The position numbers were made by a program, and so were the translations under genes. DNA of 64,000 nt, from positions 62,001-126,000 of the forward strand of contig CAYUVH010000058.1 in assembly GCA_964448135.1 (NCBI GenBank). The letters run 5' to 3'. The DNA comes from CAYUVH01 sp964448135. Lineage in GTDB: Bacteria > Verrucomicrobiota > Verrucomicrobiia > Limisphaerales > UBA8199. This document shows positions 26,525-35,330 of this stretch, one piece after another (the first letter of the stretch is position 1; every line of letters begins with the position of its first letter). Under the pieces are notes generated by a model. The model ran no database searches. It was given only the letters and a program-made list of their open reading frames with translations, and was not told the origin of the DNA.

Positions 26525-26866
26525 GAGTGGGCGAGCCCAGGGGCGCATTTGCCGGATTGCCGGCGGTTGTCATCTAGTCCCCTTCAGGTTGCCCGCGAAG
26601 GCGCGTTTGCTCCTTGTTCCCAAATCCGTCCTTCAGCTGTGACGGGTGGCTCCCACCGCCACTGTGACCTTTCAACTTGTCCAGCCCCTTGACACCGCTC
26701 GCCCCCTGAATTACAGAGGAGTGGCTGGAGGACGCGATTATCGATTGAGCCACGCATCGGCGCCACCAAAGTGATCGGATTTAACATGACCACCGAAGAA
26801 AAAACCTGCTCTGACCGGATCCCGGCCTCCTTTCCTTGTGTCCAGGGCCAACCGTTCCGGCCAGAA

Positions 26867-26910
26867 CCAGCTAATGCCACGTAAAGCCACTCAATGCCAG
26901 CTAATGCCAC
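26867..26910. repeat. Direct repeat CCAGCTAATGCCAC
   Basis: Two perfect copies of the 14-mer at 26867-26880 and 26897-26910, 30 bp apart, with the related ACTCAATGCCAG between them. It lies in the gene-free gap 26525-27580, which otherwise carries the repeats listed separately; 26525-26866 holds no recognisable feature. Confidence 0.55.
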
Positions 26911-26982
26911 CCCTCTTTATTCCTCTGCGACCTGCAAAATGCGCTTCCTCCCATCAATAAACGTCCCTCGCCTCGACGAAGC

Positions 26983-27117
26983 CGGTCAAACAATGTCACA
27001 CTTTGTCAAAGTATGTCACACTACGCCAACCGCGGCTGTCATACCTCCCGTCATAGTAAAAACCCCAGCAATCAAAGTTCGTCAAAGTATATCCAAGTTG
27101 AAAAATGGGGGCCCCAA
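26983..27117 (+). repeat. TTTGAC-rich interspersed repeat, copy 2
   Basis: Contains GTCAAA-type units (GGTCAAACAATGTCACACTT, GTCAAAGTATGTCACACTA), then AACCCCAGCAATCAAAGTTC and GTCAAAGTATATCCAAGT, ending in GGGGGCCCC. Read as reverse complement it lines up with 13281-13413 over its whole length with scattered mismatches. Confidence 0.75.
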
Positions 27118-27146
27118 ACCCACGCTTGCCCTTGAACCTCTCCGCC

Positions 27147-27175
27147 GTAGCGCAGGCGTCCTCGCCTGCGAGTTC
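27147..27175 (+). repeat. 29-bp repeat with internal hairpin, copy 1
   Basis: GTAGCGCAGGCGTCCTCGCC followed by TGCGAGTTC. The reverse complement of 44087-44115 matches 28 of 29 bases. GCAGGCG-TCCT-CGCCTGC forms a hairpin inside. Interspersed element, not coding. Confidence 0.7.
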
Positions 27176-27220
27176 ACGCACCGTCCCGGTACGTGTTCCT
27201 GTCTCCCGCGCGTACGCCTT

Positions 27221-27327
27221 CAATCCCAAAGGGATTGCGACCTCCAGCCCCAGGTTGGCCCGTCGTCTTTTGCGGGCAAACCTGGGGACGGGCACGCCGC
27301 ACGAACCCATCAACCCCAACGGGGTTG
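27221..27327. repeat. Triple-hairpin palindromic element
   Basis: Three perfect stems in a row: CAATCCC-AAA-GGGATTG (27221-27237), CCCCAGGTT...AACCTGGGG (27248-27256 with 27279-27287), and CAACCCC-AAC-GGGGTTG (27311-27327). The first and third are related in sequence. Typical of structured interspersed repeats rather than terminators. Confidence 0.65.
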
Positions 27328-27414
27328 CGCCTCCCCTCAGTCGTTCCTGGGCTCAAATCCCGAAACCTCTTTTCCACGGCATTCAAGCTGCCATCCGCAG
27401 CCTTGGCCAATCCC

Positions 27415-27463
27415 CGTCAAAGTATGTCAAAGTATGTCAAAGTAAAAAAAGGGACCCACTTGC
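27415..27463 (+). repeat. TTTGAC-rich interspersed repeat, partial copy 3
   Basis: Three tandem GTCAAAGTAT-like units followed by AAAAAAAGGGACCCACTT. The A-run/GGGACCC junction matches the GGGTCCC/T-run junction of copy 1 in reverse complement; the middle part of the element is missing. Confidence 0.6.
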
Positions 27464-27580
27464 CCCCCGGCCGGTCTCAATTACCGCCTGATTCACGCCC
27501 ATGCGGTGCTGACCCCGCCCGACCAGCGCCCTCCATAAACCCTTGATAACGCTCCTTTTTTGCCCTACATTAAACCAAAT

Positions 27581-29575
27581 ATGGCGATTGATGCTCCGAA
27601 CGGGAGTCGCCCCATGCGGCTGGGGATGGTCCAGATTAACAACAGTTTCTCGGGACAGTCCTACCTGCCGTATTCTGTCGGCTTGTTGCAGTCTTACGCG
27701 TTGCGGCACCATCCCGCGCCGCACACCCTGGAGTTCCTGCTCCCCATCTATTCGCGTATCCGCGTGGATGAAGCCGTCGAGCGCCTCTCCACCGCCGACC
27801 TCGTCCTCTTCAGCACCTACGTCTGGAACATCCGCATTTCCTCCGAGATCGCCAAACGCCTGCGCGAAAAGCATCCGCACATCGGCATTATTTTCGGTGG
27901 CCCGCAGGTACCCGACCGCGCGGAACAATTCATACGCGAAAATCGTTTCGTGGACATCGCCGTCCACGGCGAAGGCGAGAAGGTCACGCTCGATCTCATC
28001 CAGGCCTGGCCCACCCGTAAATGGGCTGGTATCCAGGGCATCAGCTACCTGACGCCCGAAGGTGAATTTCGTCATCATCCCAAAGGCCCGCGCCTGAAGG
28101 ACATGAACATCATTCCTTCGCCGTTCCTGACCGGCATCTTCGAGCCGATCATGAAGGCGAATCCCAACCAGCGCTGGATCGCCCTCTGGGAAACCAATCG
28201 CGGCTGCCCCTTCTCCTGCACCTTCTGCGATTGGGGTTCCTCCACGCAGGCACGGGTGTTCCAATTCGACCTCGAGCGGTTGCGCCAGGAAGCCGGGTGG
28301 TTCGCGGACCAAAAGATCGAGTTCGTTTTTTGCTGCGACGCGAATTTCGGCATGCTCCCGCGCGATCTCGACATCGCCCAGTTTGTCGCCGACTTCAAAC
28401 GCGAGCGCGGTTATCCGCACGCGATGTCGGTGCAGAACACCAAGAACGCCACCGAGCGCGCCTACATGGTGCAGAAGATTCTTTCCGATTCCGGCCTGAA
28501 CAAGGGCGTGACCATCGCCATGCAGTCCATGGACCCGGTCACGCTCAAAAACATCAAGCGCGAAAACATTTCGACCGATTCCTACCAGGAATTGCAGCGC
28601 CGTTTCACGCGCGACAAGGTCGAGACCTACACCGACCTCATCCTCGGCCTGCCCGGCGAGACTTACGCCTCTTTCAAGGCCGGCGTGGCCAAGGTCATGG
28701 AAAACGGCCAGCACAACCGCATCCAGTTTAACGACTGCTCGATCCTCCCGAACGCCGAGATGGGCGATCCGGAGTATCAGAAGAAACACGGCATCGTCAC
28801 CATCGAGTCCGACATCATCAATATCCACGGCTCGCTCGCGGACTCGGAAAACGAAATTCTCGAGAAACAGCAGCTCGTCATCGAGACCGGCACCATGCCT
28901 CGCGCCGACTGGGCGCGCACGCGGGCGTATTGCTGGATGGTGGCCCTGCTCCACTTCGACAAGGTCTTCCAAGTCCCCATCATCCTCGCACACGAATTGT
29001 CGGGCGTGCCCTACGCCGAAATTCTCGATTTTTATGCGGAAGGCGATCTGACCGATTTTCCGACGCTGAAAGCGGTCCGCGAGTATTTCAGCGACCGGGC
29101 GAAGGACATCCAGAACGGTGGCACCGAGTATTTCCATTCCGCCGAATTTCTGAACATCTACTGGCCGGCGGACGAGCTGATGCTTATCAAGCTGATCGCC
29201 GAAAATAAAATCGAGAGCTTCTACGACGAAGCGCTCGGCGTGTTGCGCCGCGGTCTGGGCAAACAATTCGATTCCATCGCGCCCGCCATCGAAGATGCCG
29301 CCAAGCTGAATCGCAGCCTGCTCAAGCTGCCCTTCCAGACTCAGGACCTCGACGTCACCGTCCGCTACAATATTTGGGACTACTATCGTGGCGTGCTGCG
29401 CGGCGAACCGGTCCCTCTGATTGACAAGCCGGTCACGCATCACATTGATCGCACCACGACCGCCTACTGGAAGTGGGACGATTTCTGCCGCGAGGTCATC
29501 TGGTACGGCAATAAGAAGGGCGCCTACCTCTACACCAGCCGCCAGGCGGAGCCGCAGATCGCCGGCATCTATTGA
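27581..29575 (+). CDS. B12-binding radical SAM protein
   Basis: 664 residues. The N-terminal ~190 residues form a cobalamin-binding-like Rossmann domain (LVLFSTYVWNIRIS, IIFGGPQVPDRAEQF, IAVHGEGEKV). The radical SAM core has CPFSCTFC at residues 209-216 (CX3CX2C). A ~200-residue C-terminal extension is present. Class B radical SAM enzymes perform methyl transfer or other radical chemistry; the substrate here is unknown. I used the ATG at 27581 rather than the TTG at 27560. Overlaps the aldo/keto reductase by 1 nt (TGATG), indicating a shared pathway. Confidence 0.85.
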   Translation: MAIDAPNGSRPMRLGMVQINNSFSGQSYLPYSVGLLQSYALRHHPAPHTLEFLLPIYSRIRVDEAVERLSTADLVLFSTYVWNIRISSEIAKRLREKHPHIGIIFGGPQVPDRAEQFIRENRFVDIAVHGEGEKVTLDLIQAWPTRKWAGIQGISYLTPEGEFRHHPKGPRLKDMNIIPSPFLTGIFEPIMKANPNQRWIALWETNRGCPFSCTFCDWGSSTQARVFQFDLERLRQEAGWFADQKIEFVFCCDANFGMLPRDLDIAQFVADFKRERGYPHAMSVQNTKNATERAYMVQKILSDSGLNKGVTIAMQSMDPVTLKNIKRENISTDSYQELQRRFTRDKVETYTDLILGLPGETYASFKAGVAKVMENGQHNRIQFNDCSILPNAEMGDPEYQKKHGIVTIESDIINIHGSLADSENEILEKQQLVIETGTMPRADWARTRAYCWMVALLHFDKVFQVPIILAHELSGVPYAEILDFYAEGDLTDFPTLKAVREYFSDRAKDIQNGGTEYFHSAEFLNIYWPADELMLIKLIAENKIESFYDEALGVLRRGLGKQFDSIAPAIEDAAKLNRSLLKLPFQTQDLDVTVRYNIWDYYRGVLRGEPVPLIDKPVTHHIDRTTTAYWKWDDFCREVIWYGNKKGAYLYTSRQAEPQIAGIY

Positions 29576-30567
29576 TGAACTACCGGGCGCTCGGCGGCAC
29601 GGGACTGCGCGTCTCGGAAGTCGGTTTTGGCACCTGGGGTCTCGGCGGCAACACCGGCGGCGCCATTGCCTACGGCCCCGCGGACGATCAACAATCCCTC
29701 CAATCCCTCCAGCGCGCCCTCGAAGTCGGCATCAATTTCTACGACACCGCCGATCTCTACGGCTTCGGTCACAGCGAGAAACTGCTCGGCCAGGCCTTTG
29801 CCAAACGACGCAAGGACGTCGTCCTCGCCACCAAAGCCGGCCTCGTCTCGGCCGAAGGCGCGCAGGATTTTTCCACCGCCCATCTGCGCCGTTCGCTCAC
29901 CGGCAGCCTCGAGCGCTTGCAGACAAGCTACGTGGATTTGTTTCTCCTCCACAATCCATCCCTGGAATTGATTCAGAGCGGCACGGAATTGACCGGCTTG
30001 CTGAATGACCTCCAACGGGAGGGTTTGATTCGCGCGTGGGGAATTTCAGTTCGCTCGCCGGCGGATGGCGTGGCCGCCGTCGAGCACGGCGTACCGGTCA
30101 TCCAGGTGAATTTCAATCTGACGGACCAGCGCGCGCGGCAAATCGGCTTGCTCGAATTATGCGAGCGCAAAAAAGCCGGCTGCATCATTCGCACGCCGTT
30201 GTGCTTCGGCTTCCTCACCGGCCAGTACGCCGCGAACGCGCAATTTGCCGAAGGCGATCACCGCCGCCGCTGGTCCGCCGAGCAGCGCAAGCTTTGGGAC
30301 GATGCCGGCAAGGCCTTCAATGCGGCTGTTTCTCCCCTGCCGGGCCAGACCTCAGCGCAGACGGCGCTCCGCTTTTGTCTGTCTTATGCCGGCGTCTCTA
30401 CGACCATTCCCGGCATGTTGACGGTCGCGCACGTGGACGATAATTCCGCGGCCAGCGCCCTGGGCCCCATGCCAGCCGACGAGCGCACCCGACTGGAAAA
30501 GCTTTACGAGGAGCAACAGTTCTTCCTCGCCCCCCAGCGCCCCGCCCAGCATAATGTCCGGCCCTGA
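29575..30567 (+). CDS. Aldo/keto reductase
   Basis: 330 residues, normal for NADPH-dependent aldo/keto reductases. Active-site elements are visible: INFYDTADLYGFGHSE (Asp and Tyr), VVLATKAG (Lys), and VDLFLLHNP (His). The start ATG overlaps the radical SAM stop. It probably reduces a carbonyl on the intermediate made by the radical SAM enzyme, but this is inference from position only. Confidence 0.87.
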   Translation: MNYRALGGTGLRVSEVGFGTWGLGGNTGGAIAYGPADDQQSLQSLQRALEVGINFYDTADLYGFGHSEKLLGQAFAKRRKDVVLATKAGLVSAEGAQDFSTAHLRRSLTGSLERLQTSYVDLFLLHNPSLELIQSGTELTGLLNDLQREGLIRAWGISVRSPADGVAAVEHGVPVIQVNFNLTDQRARQIGLLELCERKKAGCIIRTPLCFGFLTGQYAANAQFAEGDHRRRWSAEQRKLWDDAGKAFNAAVSPLPGQTSAQTALRFCLSYAGVSTTIPGMLTVAHVDDNSAASALGPMPADERTRLEKLYEEQQFFLAPQRPAQHNVRP

Positions 30568-30599
30568 GCGGGAACGTTTGCCCGCAGTTCGACGGAATT

Positions 30600-31793
30600 A
30601 TGAGCGCCCAAACTGACGTCGCCCAATCGCCCGTGAAACCGGGCGAAATCTCCATCCTCATCGCCACGCGCGGCCGGCCCGCCTCGCTTACCGAGGTGCT
30701 GAGTTCCCTGCGCGAGAACACCGCGCAGAAGGAGAAGGTCGCCCTGTGGATTTACGTGGATGACGATGACGAAATCACGCTCAAGGCGATCAAGGACAAG
30801 GTCCTGCCCGAAACCGGTTTTCCGGTTCATTGGAACATCGGCCCGCGTCCCAGCGGTCTTTGCGAAACCCACCTTGCCCTCTATGCCGCCACCGGTGGCA
30901 CTTCCGAGATTTTCGTCACCTCGGTGGACGATGCCCGGTTTGCCACGCCGGGTTGGGACAATGTCGTCCGGAAGAAATTCGAAGAGTATCCGGACGGAGT
31001 GCTGCTCGCCTTTTCGCATGATCCCATGACGGCCGATCAAGCCACGTATCCGATCCTCGGCTGGAAATGGATCAAGACGATTGGAAAGATTTTCCCGGGA
31101 TACTTCCCTTATTGGGGCGACGACAAATGGGTGGACCAGGTCGGCCGCATGGCCGGGCGCATAGACAAGCTGCCCATCAGCCTGCTGCCCGTCGGGGGCG
31201 GCAAAGGCAAAACCAAACGCATGCGCAATCATGCCTTCTGGACGCGCTACTTCCAGCTCACGCTCGAGGAGCGCAAGGACAGCGCGCGCAAACTCATCGA
31301 GGCCGTTCACGGCAACAACACCCCCGCCAAAGCCGCCGCCATGCAAAAGCTCGAAGAAGTAGTGAAAACTTTCGAGCAGGAGAAAGTGGATTTTTCTGAT
31401 GCCTACTGTGTTTTCCAGGAGGAACGTTTCACCGAAATGACTCCGGAGGAGCGTGATCAGTTCGATCCCAAATCGTTCCGCGCCCTCACCGCCGCTGTCT
31501 CGCGTCTGCTGGTCATGGCCCAGGACGCCATCAAGCGCGGCAAACACGCCGAAGCCATCGATTACCTGGATTGCACCGCGATGTCCGACGTGCGCGTCCG
31601 CTACGCGCATCTCATGAAAGCGCAGTGCCTCCGTGCGCTCGGCAAGCCCGGTGAGGCCGATCAGTTGGAGAAGGAAGCCCTCGCCGTCTGGCCGCAGATG
31701 GGCATGCTGCGCGGTGCCTTCCGATTTCTCGGCATGGTCGCCAACGACGGCAAGCGCATGCTCGTCGGCATGACTTCGAAGAGCAAAAAGTAA
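30600..31793 (+). CDS. GT2-like glycosyltransferase with C-terminal helical region
   Basis: 397 residues. The N-terminal half is GT-A like: ISILIATRGRPASLTEVLSS, and the acidic WIYVDDDDEITL in the nucleotide/metal-binding position. The second acidic region FVTSVDDARF is also present. The C-terminal ~130 residues are helical and repeat-like (DAIKRGKHAEAIDYLDC, AHLMKAQCLRALGKPGEAD), resembling TPR units. Third gene of the 27.6-33 kb run, 32 bp after the reductase. Donor and acceptor unknown. Confidence 0.7.
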   Translation: MSAQTDVAQSPVKPGEISILIATRGRPASLTEVLSSLRENTAQKEKVALWIYVDDDDEITLKAIKDKVLPETGFPVHWNIGPRPSGLCETHLALYAATGGTSEIFVTSVDDARFATPGWDNVVRKKFEEYPDGVLLAFSHDPMTADQATYPILGWKWIKTIGKIFPGYFPYWGDDKWVDQVGRMAGRIDKLPISLLPVGGGKGKTKRMRNHAFWTRYFQLTLEERKDSARKLIEAVHGNNTPAKAAAMQKLEEVVKTFEQEKVDFSDAYCVFQEERFTEMTPEERDQFDPKSFRALTAAVSRLLVMAQDAIKRGKHAEAIDYLDCTAMSDVRVRYAHLMKAQCLRALGKPGEADQLEKEALAVWPQMGMLRGAFRFLGMVANDGKRMLVGMTSKSKK

Positions 31794-31809
31794 TGAACCA
31801 CCATTGTTC

Positions 31810-31865
31810 GGTAGGGACGCGCTGCCGCGCGTCCGAGCCCGGACGACCAGCAGGTCGCCCCTACC
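31810..31865. repeat. Small cruciform repeat
   Basis: Outer arms GGTAGGG (31810-31816) and CCCTACC (31859-31865) enclose two hairpins: GACGCG-CTGCCG-CGCGTC and CGACC-AGCA-GGTCG. It lies 7 bp before the start codon of the oxidase gene, so it would sit in that gene's leader. Confidence 0.65.
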
Positions 31866-31872
31866 TTCCGCA

Positions 31873-33072
31873 ATGAACGCTGACGTAATCGTCGTCGGGG
31901 GTGGCCTTGTCGGCCTCGGCACGGCGTTGCGCCTGCTCGAAGCGAAACCGGGCCTCCGCCTGCTGCTCCTCGAAAAGGAAGCAAAGCTCGCCGCCCACCA
32001 AAGCGGCAACAACAGCGGCGTCCTCCACGCCGGGCTGTACTACAAACCCGGCTCCGAAAAAGCGCGGCTCAGCGTCGAAGGTCTGCGCCAGATGACCGCC
32101 TTCTGCCGCGATCACAACATCGCCCACGAAATCTGCGGCAAGATCGTTGTCGCCACTTCGCCGGAAGAGGTGGCGCGGCTCGATTCGCTCTGGGAACGCG
32201 GCAACGCCAACGGCCTGCAAGGTCTGCGCCGCCTCGACTCAAAACAAATCCGTGAAATCGAACCCAACGCCACCGGCGTCGCCGCCATCCATGTCCCACA
32301 GGAAGGCATTGTGGATTACCCCGCCGTCGCAAAGCGCATCGGCGAGTTGATCCAGGAACGCGGGGGTGAGGTGAAGTTGAACGCGCGCCTCACCAAGCTG
32401 ACCTATTCGGGCAGCGAATGGGTGGCTCACACAAGCGCGGGCGATTTTTCCGCTCGCTTTGTTGTCACGTGTGGCGGCCTGCACTCCGATCGCCTTGTCC
32501 GCGCGGCCGGGCAGTCGCCCACCGCGCGTATCATTCCGTTTCGCGGCGAGTACTACAAAATCAAGGCCGAGCGTTGCGGCCTCGTCCGCAACCTCATCTA
32601 CCCGGTACCCGATCCGAAATTCCCCTTTCTCGGCGTTCACTTCACCCGCCTGATCCACGGCGGCATCGAAGCCGGTCCCAATGCCGTGCTGGCCTTTGCT
32701 CGCGAAGGTTATCGCTGGTCCAACATCAACCTCCGCGATCTCGCCGGCAGCCTGTTGTTTCCAGGCCTCTGGAAATTCCTTGTCAAATACCCAAGCCTCT
32801 GCGGTTACGAGATCTGGCGCTCGATCTCGCGCGCGGAATTCTGCCGGTCGCTCCAAAAACTCGTCCCCGACATCCGCGAAGACGATTTGTCCACCGGCGG
32901 CGCCGGTGTCCGCGCCCAGGCGATGTCATCGAATGGCAATCTCGTGGAGGATTTTCACTTCGAAGAAAAACCCGGCATCCTCCACGTCGTCAACGCCCCC
33001 TCCCCCGGCGCCACGGCTTCACTCGCCATCGGGCAAACGATCGCGAAGCGCGTGCTAGATCAATTGGCCTGA
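31873..33072 (+). CDS. lhgO: LhgO-type FAD-dependent oxidase
   Basis: 399 residues from the ATG after the cruciform repeat. The FAD-binding motif is DVIVVGGGLVGLGTALRLLE, followed by SGNNSGVLHAGLYYKPGS, the signature of L-2-hydroxyglutarate oxidases (LhgO/YgaF), and RIIPFRGEYYKIK. LhgO oxidises L-2-hydroxyglutarate to 2-oxoglutarate at the membrane quinone pool. The call rests on family resemblance; a related 2-hydroxyacid substrate cannot be excluded. It shares strand with the radical SAM run and converges on nif3, the two stops being 2 bp apart. Confidence 0.82.
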   Translation: MNADVIVVGGGLVGLGTALRLLEAKPGLRLLLLEKEAKLAAHQSGNNSGVLHAGLYYKPGSEKARLSVEGLRQMTAFCRDHNIAHEICGKIVVATSPEEVARLDSLWERGNANGLQGLRRLDSKQIREIEPNATGVAAIHVPQEGIVDYPAVAKRIGELIQERGGEVKLNARLTKLTYSGSEWVAHTSAGDFSARFVVTCGGLHSDRLVRAAGQSPTARIIPFRGEYYKIKAERCGLVRNLIYPVPDPKFPFLGVHFTRLIHGGIEAGPNAVLAFAREGYRWSNINLRDLAGSLLFPGLWKFLVKYPSLCGYEIWRSISRAEFCRSLQKLVPDIREDDLSTGGAGVRAQAMSSNGNLVEDFHFEEKPGILHVVNAPSPGATASLAIGQTIAKRVLDQLA

Positions 33073-33074
33073 GT

Positions 33075-33836
33075 CTACAGGCCCGTCGGATGATCCAAAA
33101 ACTCCCACGGCACCCCAAATTTCTTCGACAAATGCGCTGACAGTGCCTTTACGCCAAAAGTCTCGGTCGCGTAGTGCCCGCCGTAAATAACGTTGATCCC
33201 CAACTCCTCCGCCGCGGTGTAGGTCCAGTGCGAACCTTCACCGGTGATGTAGGTGTCCACGCCTTCCTCCGCCGCTTTCTTCAAATCATTGCCCGCGCCG
33301 CCGCTGACTACGCCGATGCGCCGGCATAGCTTCGGCCCACCGGGAATTACGAGTGGCTTCGCGCCTGTGATCCGTTCCAACCTCCGGGCCAATTCCGCGA
33401 GCGGAACTTCGGTGCGGGTTTGGAAACCGATTGTTTGCCCGTGATTCGGCAGGAATGGCTGCACCTTCTTGAAACCCAGCTTCGCGCAGATTTGCGCGTT
33501 GTTCCCCAGTTTGGGATGTGCGTCCAACGGCAGATGTGAACTGTAAACCGCCAGGTTGTGCTTCAGTAGCAAATCCATCAGCTCGTACCGCGGCCCCGTC
33601 CACGGATGCGACGGGCTCCAAAACAATCCGTGATGGACGATCATCAAATCCGCCTTCGCCGCCACCGCCATCTTCACCGTCGGCAGGCAGCCGTCCACCG
33701 TCGCCGCGATTCGCGTGACCGTGCCGCGGTTCTCGACCTGCAAACCATTGACCGCGCCGTCGTAGTCGCGAATCGCGCTGGTGCGCAATATTTTGTCGCA
33801 GTGCTGAACGAGTGAGGAAAGAGAGACCTTTGCCAT
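33075..33836 (-). CDS. Nif3-like dinuclear metal centre protein
   Basis: 253 residues, usual length for the bacterial Nif3/YbgI family, which forms a hexameric ring with a dimetal site. Conserved parts: YDGAVNGLQVENRG near the start, DLMIVHHGLFW with the metal His pair, AVYSSHLPLDAHPKLGNN, and the C-terminal YITGEGSHWTYTAAEE and IYGGHYATETFGV metal ligands. Biological role of the family is still poorly defined. Monocistronic. Confidence 0.9.
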   Translation of the reverse strand: MAKVSLSSLVQHCDKILRTSAIRDYDGAVNGLQVENRGTVTRIAATVDGCLPTVKMAVAAKADLMIVHHGLFWSPSHPWTGPRYELMDLLLKHNLAVYSSHLPLDAHPKLGNNAQICAKLGFKKVQPFLPNHGQTIGFQTRTEVPLAELARRLERITGAKPLVIPGGPKLCRRIGVVSGGAGNDLKKAAEEGVDTYITGEGSHWTYTAAEELGINVIYGGHYATETFGVKALSAHLSKKFGVPWEFLDHPTGL

Positions 33837-33925
33837 GTGCGCAGAAAATCAGAATAGCTCCCCTCCGGAAAGCGCATTTTACGGGGGGGGGGTATTAGCT
33901 TCGGTCACGCGAACCCCCGCAGCAC

Positions 33926-35014
33926 TTACTTTTTCGCGTCCAACTCCATGCCCGGCACGCCCTCGCGTATCCGCAGCGAAAAATCCTCCGCCTTGTCCGC
34001 GGCTTTGCCGCGCTCGTTGATGTGGCAACGTTGTTTTAGTTCGGCCAGCGGAAGATTCGTGTAGATCGCGCCGCGTTCATACAGCAACTCATCGCCAAAC
34101 CCGTTGACCAGCATGCGCCAATCCCAGGGCGCGCGATCGGCCGCGGCGCGTTGCGTGCGGATGCTCGTCGTGCAATTGCGCGTTGCCGCGCTGTACCACT
34201 CGGGCGTTTTTGCAAGCGAGTTGATCTGCTGCACATAGTTCATGAACAAAGCGCGCAGCTTCTCCGGTGCCCCGCGCACGCGAAAAATATAGGCGTCCTC
34301 GCCCTTCCGATAATTTGTCCGCAACCGCACCAGGTCGCGCTCATCGGCCACGATATAAATCAGCTCAAACTGCCGGAACAGTCCTTTGACCGCCGAATAC
34401 CCCTCACCCTTTTCCTTCCGCGTCTCGATGGAAAAACACACATAGTCCCCGCCCTCAAATCCAAAGCTCACCATCGTATGCGCCATGTACGGCGATCCCC
34501 AATACACCATATACAAATCTGCGCTGCGCAGTTTGCTGAGATCGAACGTCTTGTCGTAATACCGCACGTCGAAATCCGTCTCCGTCCGGTAATCGCAATT
34601 GCGGATGTTATGGATGGTGACCTGATTTCCGGCAACGCCTGCGTAAGCCAGCGTCGCGAGGTCCGGTTGCCACTCGCGATCGTTCGAGGGCTTGAGCGTA
34701 AGCCACCACCCCAATACTACAACAAACGCAACCACCGTAACGACCGCCGCCCGCCAACGTGGCCTGACCTTGAACCAAACGGCGACCAACGCCCCCAGAT
34801 AAACCACCGCCAACGGCAGCTGAAGCCATGCGACTCGAAAATCAATATAGAGCGCCGCCATCGCCCAAATGGCGGCCACAAACAAAACGGCACCGACCAG
34901 GCACCAAACCAGAGCGCACAATAACCTGCGCAGCTTGCTGCGCGGCGCGGGGGCAGTCGCGGTTGGAAGAGATGGATTAATGGGAAATCGCTCGGATTTG
35001 CTCCAGTAAGCCAC
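33926..35014 (-). CDS. DUF4105 membrane-anchored protein
   Basis: About 362 residues. Two or three N-terminal membrane segments (LLCALVWCLVGAVLFVAAIW, LPLAVVYLGALVAVWF, AAVVTVVAFVVVLGWW) are followed by a periplasmic domain with HTMVSFGFEGGDYVCFSIE and YSAATRNCTTSI, matching the DUF4105 family, whose NCT segment resembles a cysteine active site. Start is uncertain: I use a GTG at 35014, while the frame is open to 35086. Role unknown; the family is often envelope associated. Confidence 0.72.
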   Translation of the reverse strand: MAYWSKSERFPINPSLPTATAPAPRSKLRRLLCALVWCLVGAVLFVAAIWAMAALYIDFRVAWLQLPLAVVYLGALVAVWFKVRPRWRAAVVTVVAFVVVLGWWLTLKPSNDREWQPDLATLAYAGVAGNQVTIHNIRNCDYRTETDFDVRYYDKTFDLSKLRSADLYMVYWGSPYMAHTMVSFGFEGGDYVCFSIETRKEKGEGYSAVKGLFRQFELIYIVADERDLVRLRTNYRKGEDAYIFRVRGAPEKLRALFMNYVQQINSLAKTPEWYSAATRNCTTSIRTQRAAADRAPWDWRMLVNGFGDELLYERGAIYTNLPLAELKQRCHINERGKAADKAEDFSLRIREGVPGMELDAKK

Positions 35015-35157
35015 AAATCCCGGTAACTGAAAAGGCGGAAAGCTTCCTTTATCAAACGCATCTAAATTCGTAACGCCAATCGGCAATCGGATATCTGTTG
35101 GCCTTTCAACCGCCCAGAGCCAGGCTGCTTTAGGGGAGCAAGCCCTGATTTTGTAAT

Positions 35158-35177
35158 GGTGTTAACAGTGTAACACC
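35158..35177. promoter_or_regulatory. Inverted repeat GGTGTTA-N6-TAACACC
   Basis: Perfect 7-bp arms separated by ACAGTG, followed 7 bp later by another GTAACAC. It lies upstream of the VIT/vWA gene. The same GTGTTA/TAACAC words recur at 46811-46893 and 58375-58420. Could be an operator or a short repeat. Confidence 0.35.
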
Positions 35178-35330
35178 GGACGTAACACGGATTTGGCATA
35201 TATACCCCCCCGCCCCGGGGCAAACTGGCCTTTATCGTCGGATTTGGATGCGTTTGCCCGGTTTTAGTGGATTGCCACCGTACTCCAAAATAACGTGGGA
35301 GCATTTTTCCCTGCTTCCCGTCCAATCCTT

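Noticed and set aside
26584..26910. 108-codon minus-strand open frame in the gap after the small membrane genes
   Set aside because: Contains the CCAGCTAATGCCAC direct repeat and has no protein-like pattern or partner; treated as non-coding.
27437..29443. 668-codon open frame on the minus strand
   Set aside because: It is antisense to the radical SAM gene, reads as repetitive Gly/Val/Asp/Arg-rich sequence without family motifs, and is explained by the high GC and codon bias of the real gene.
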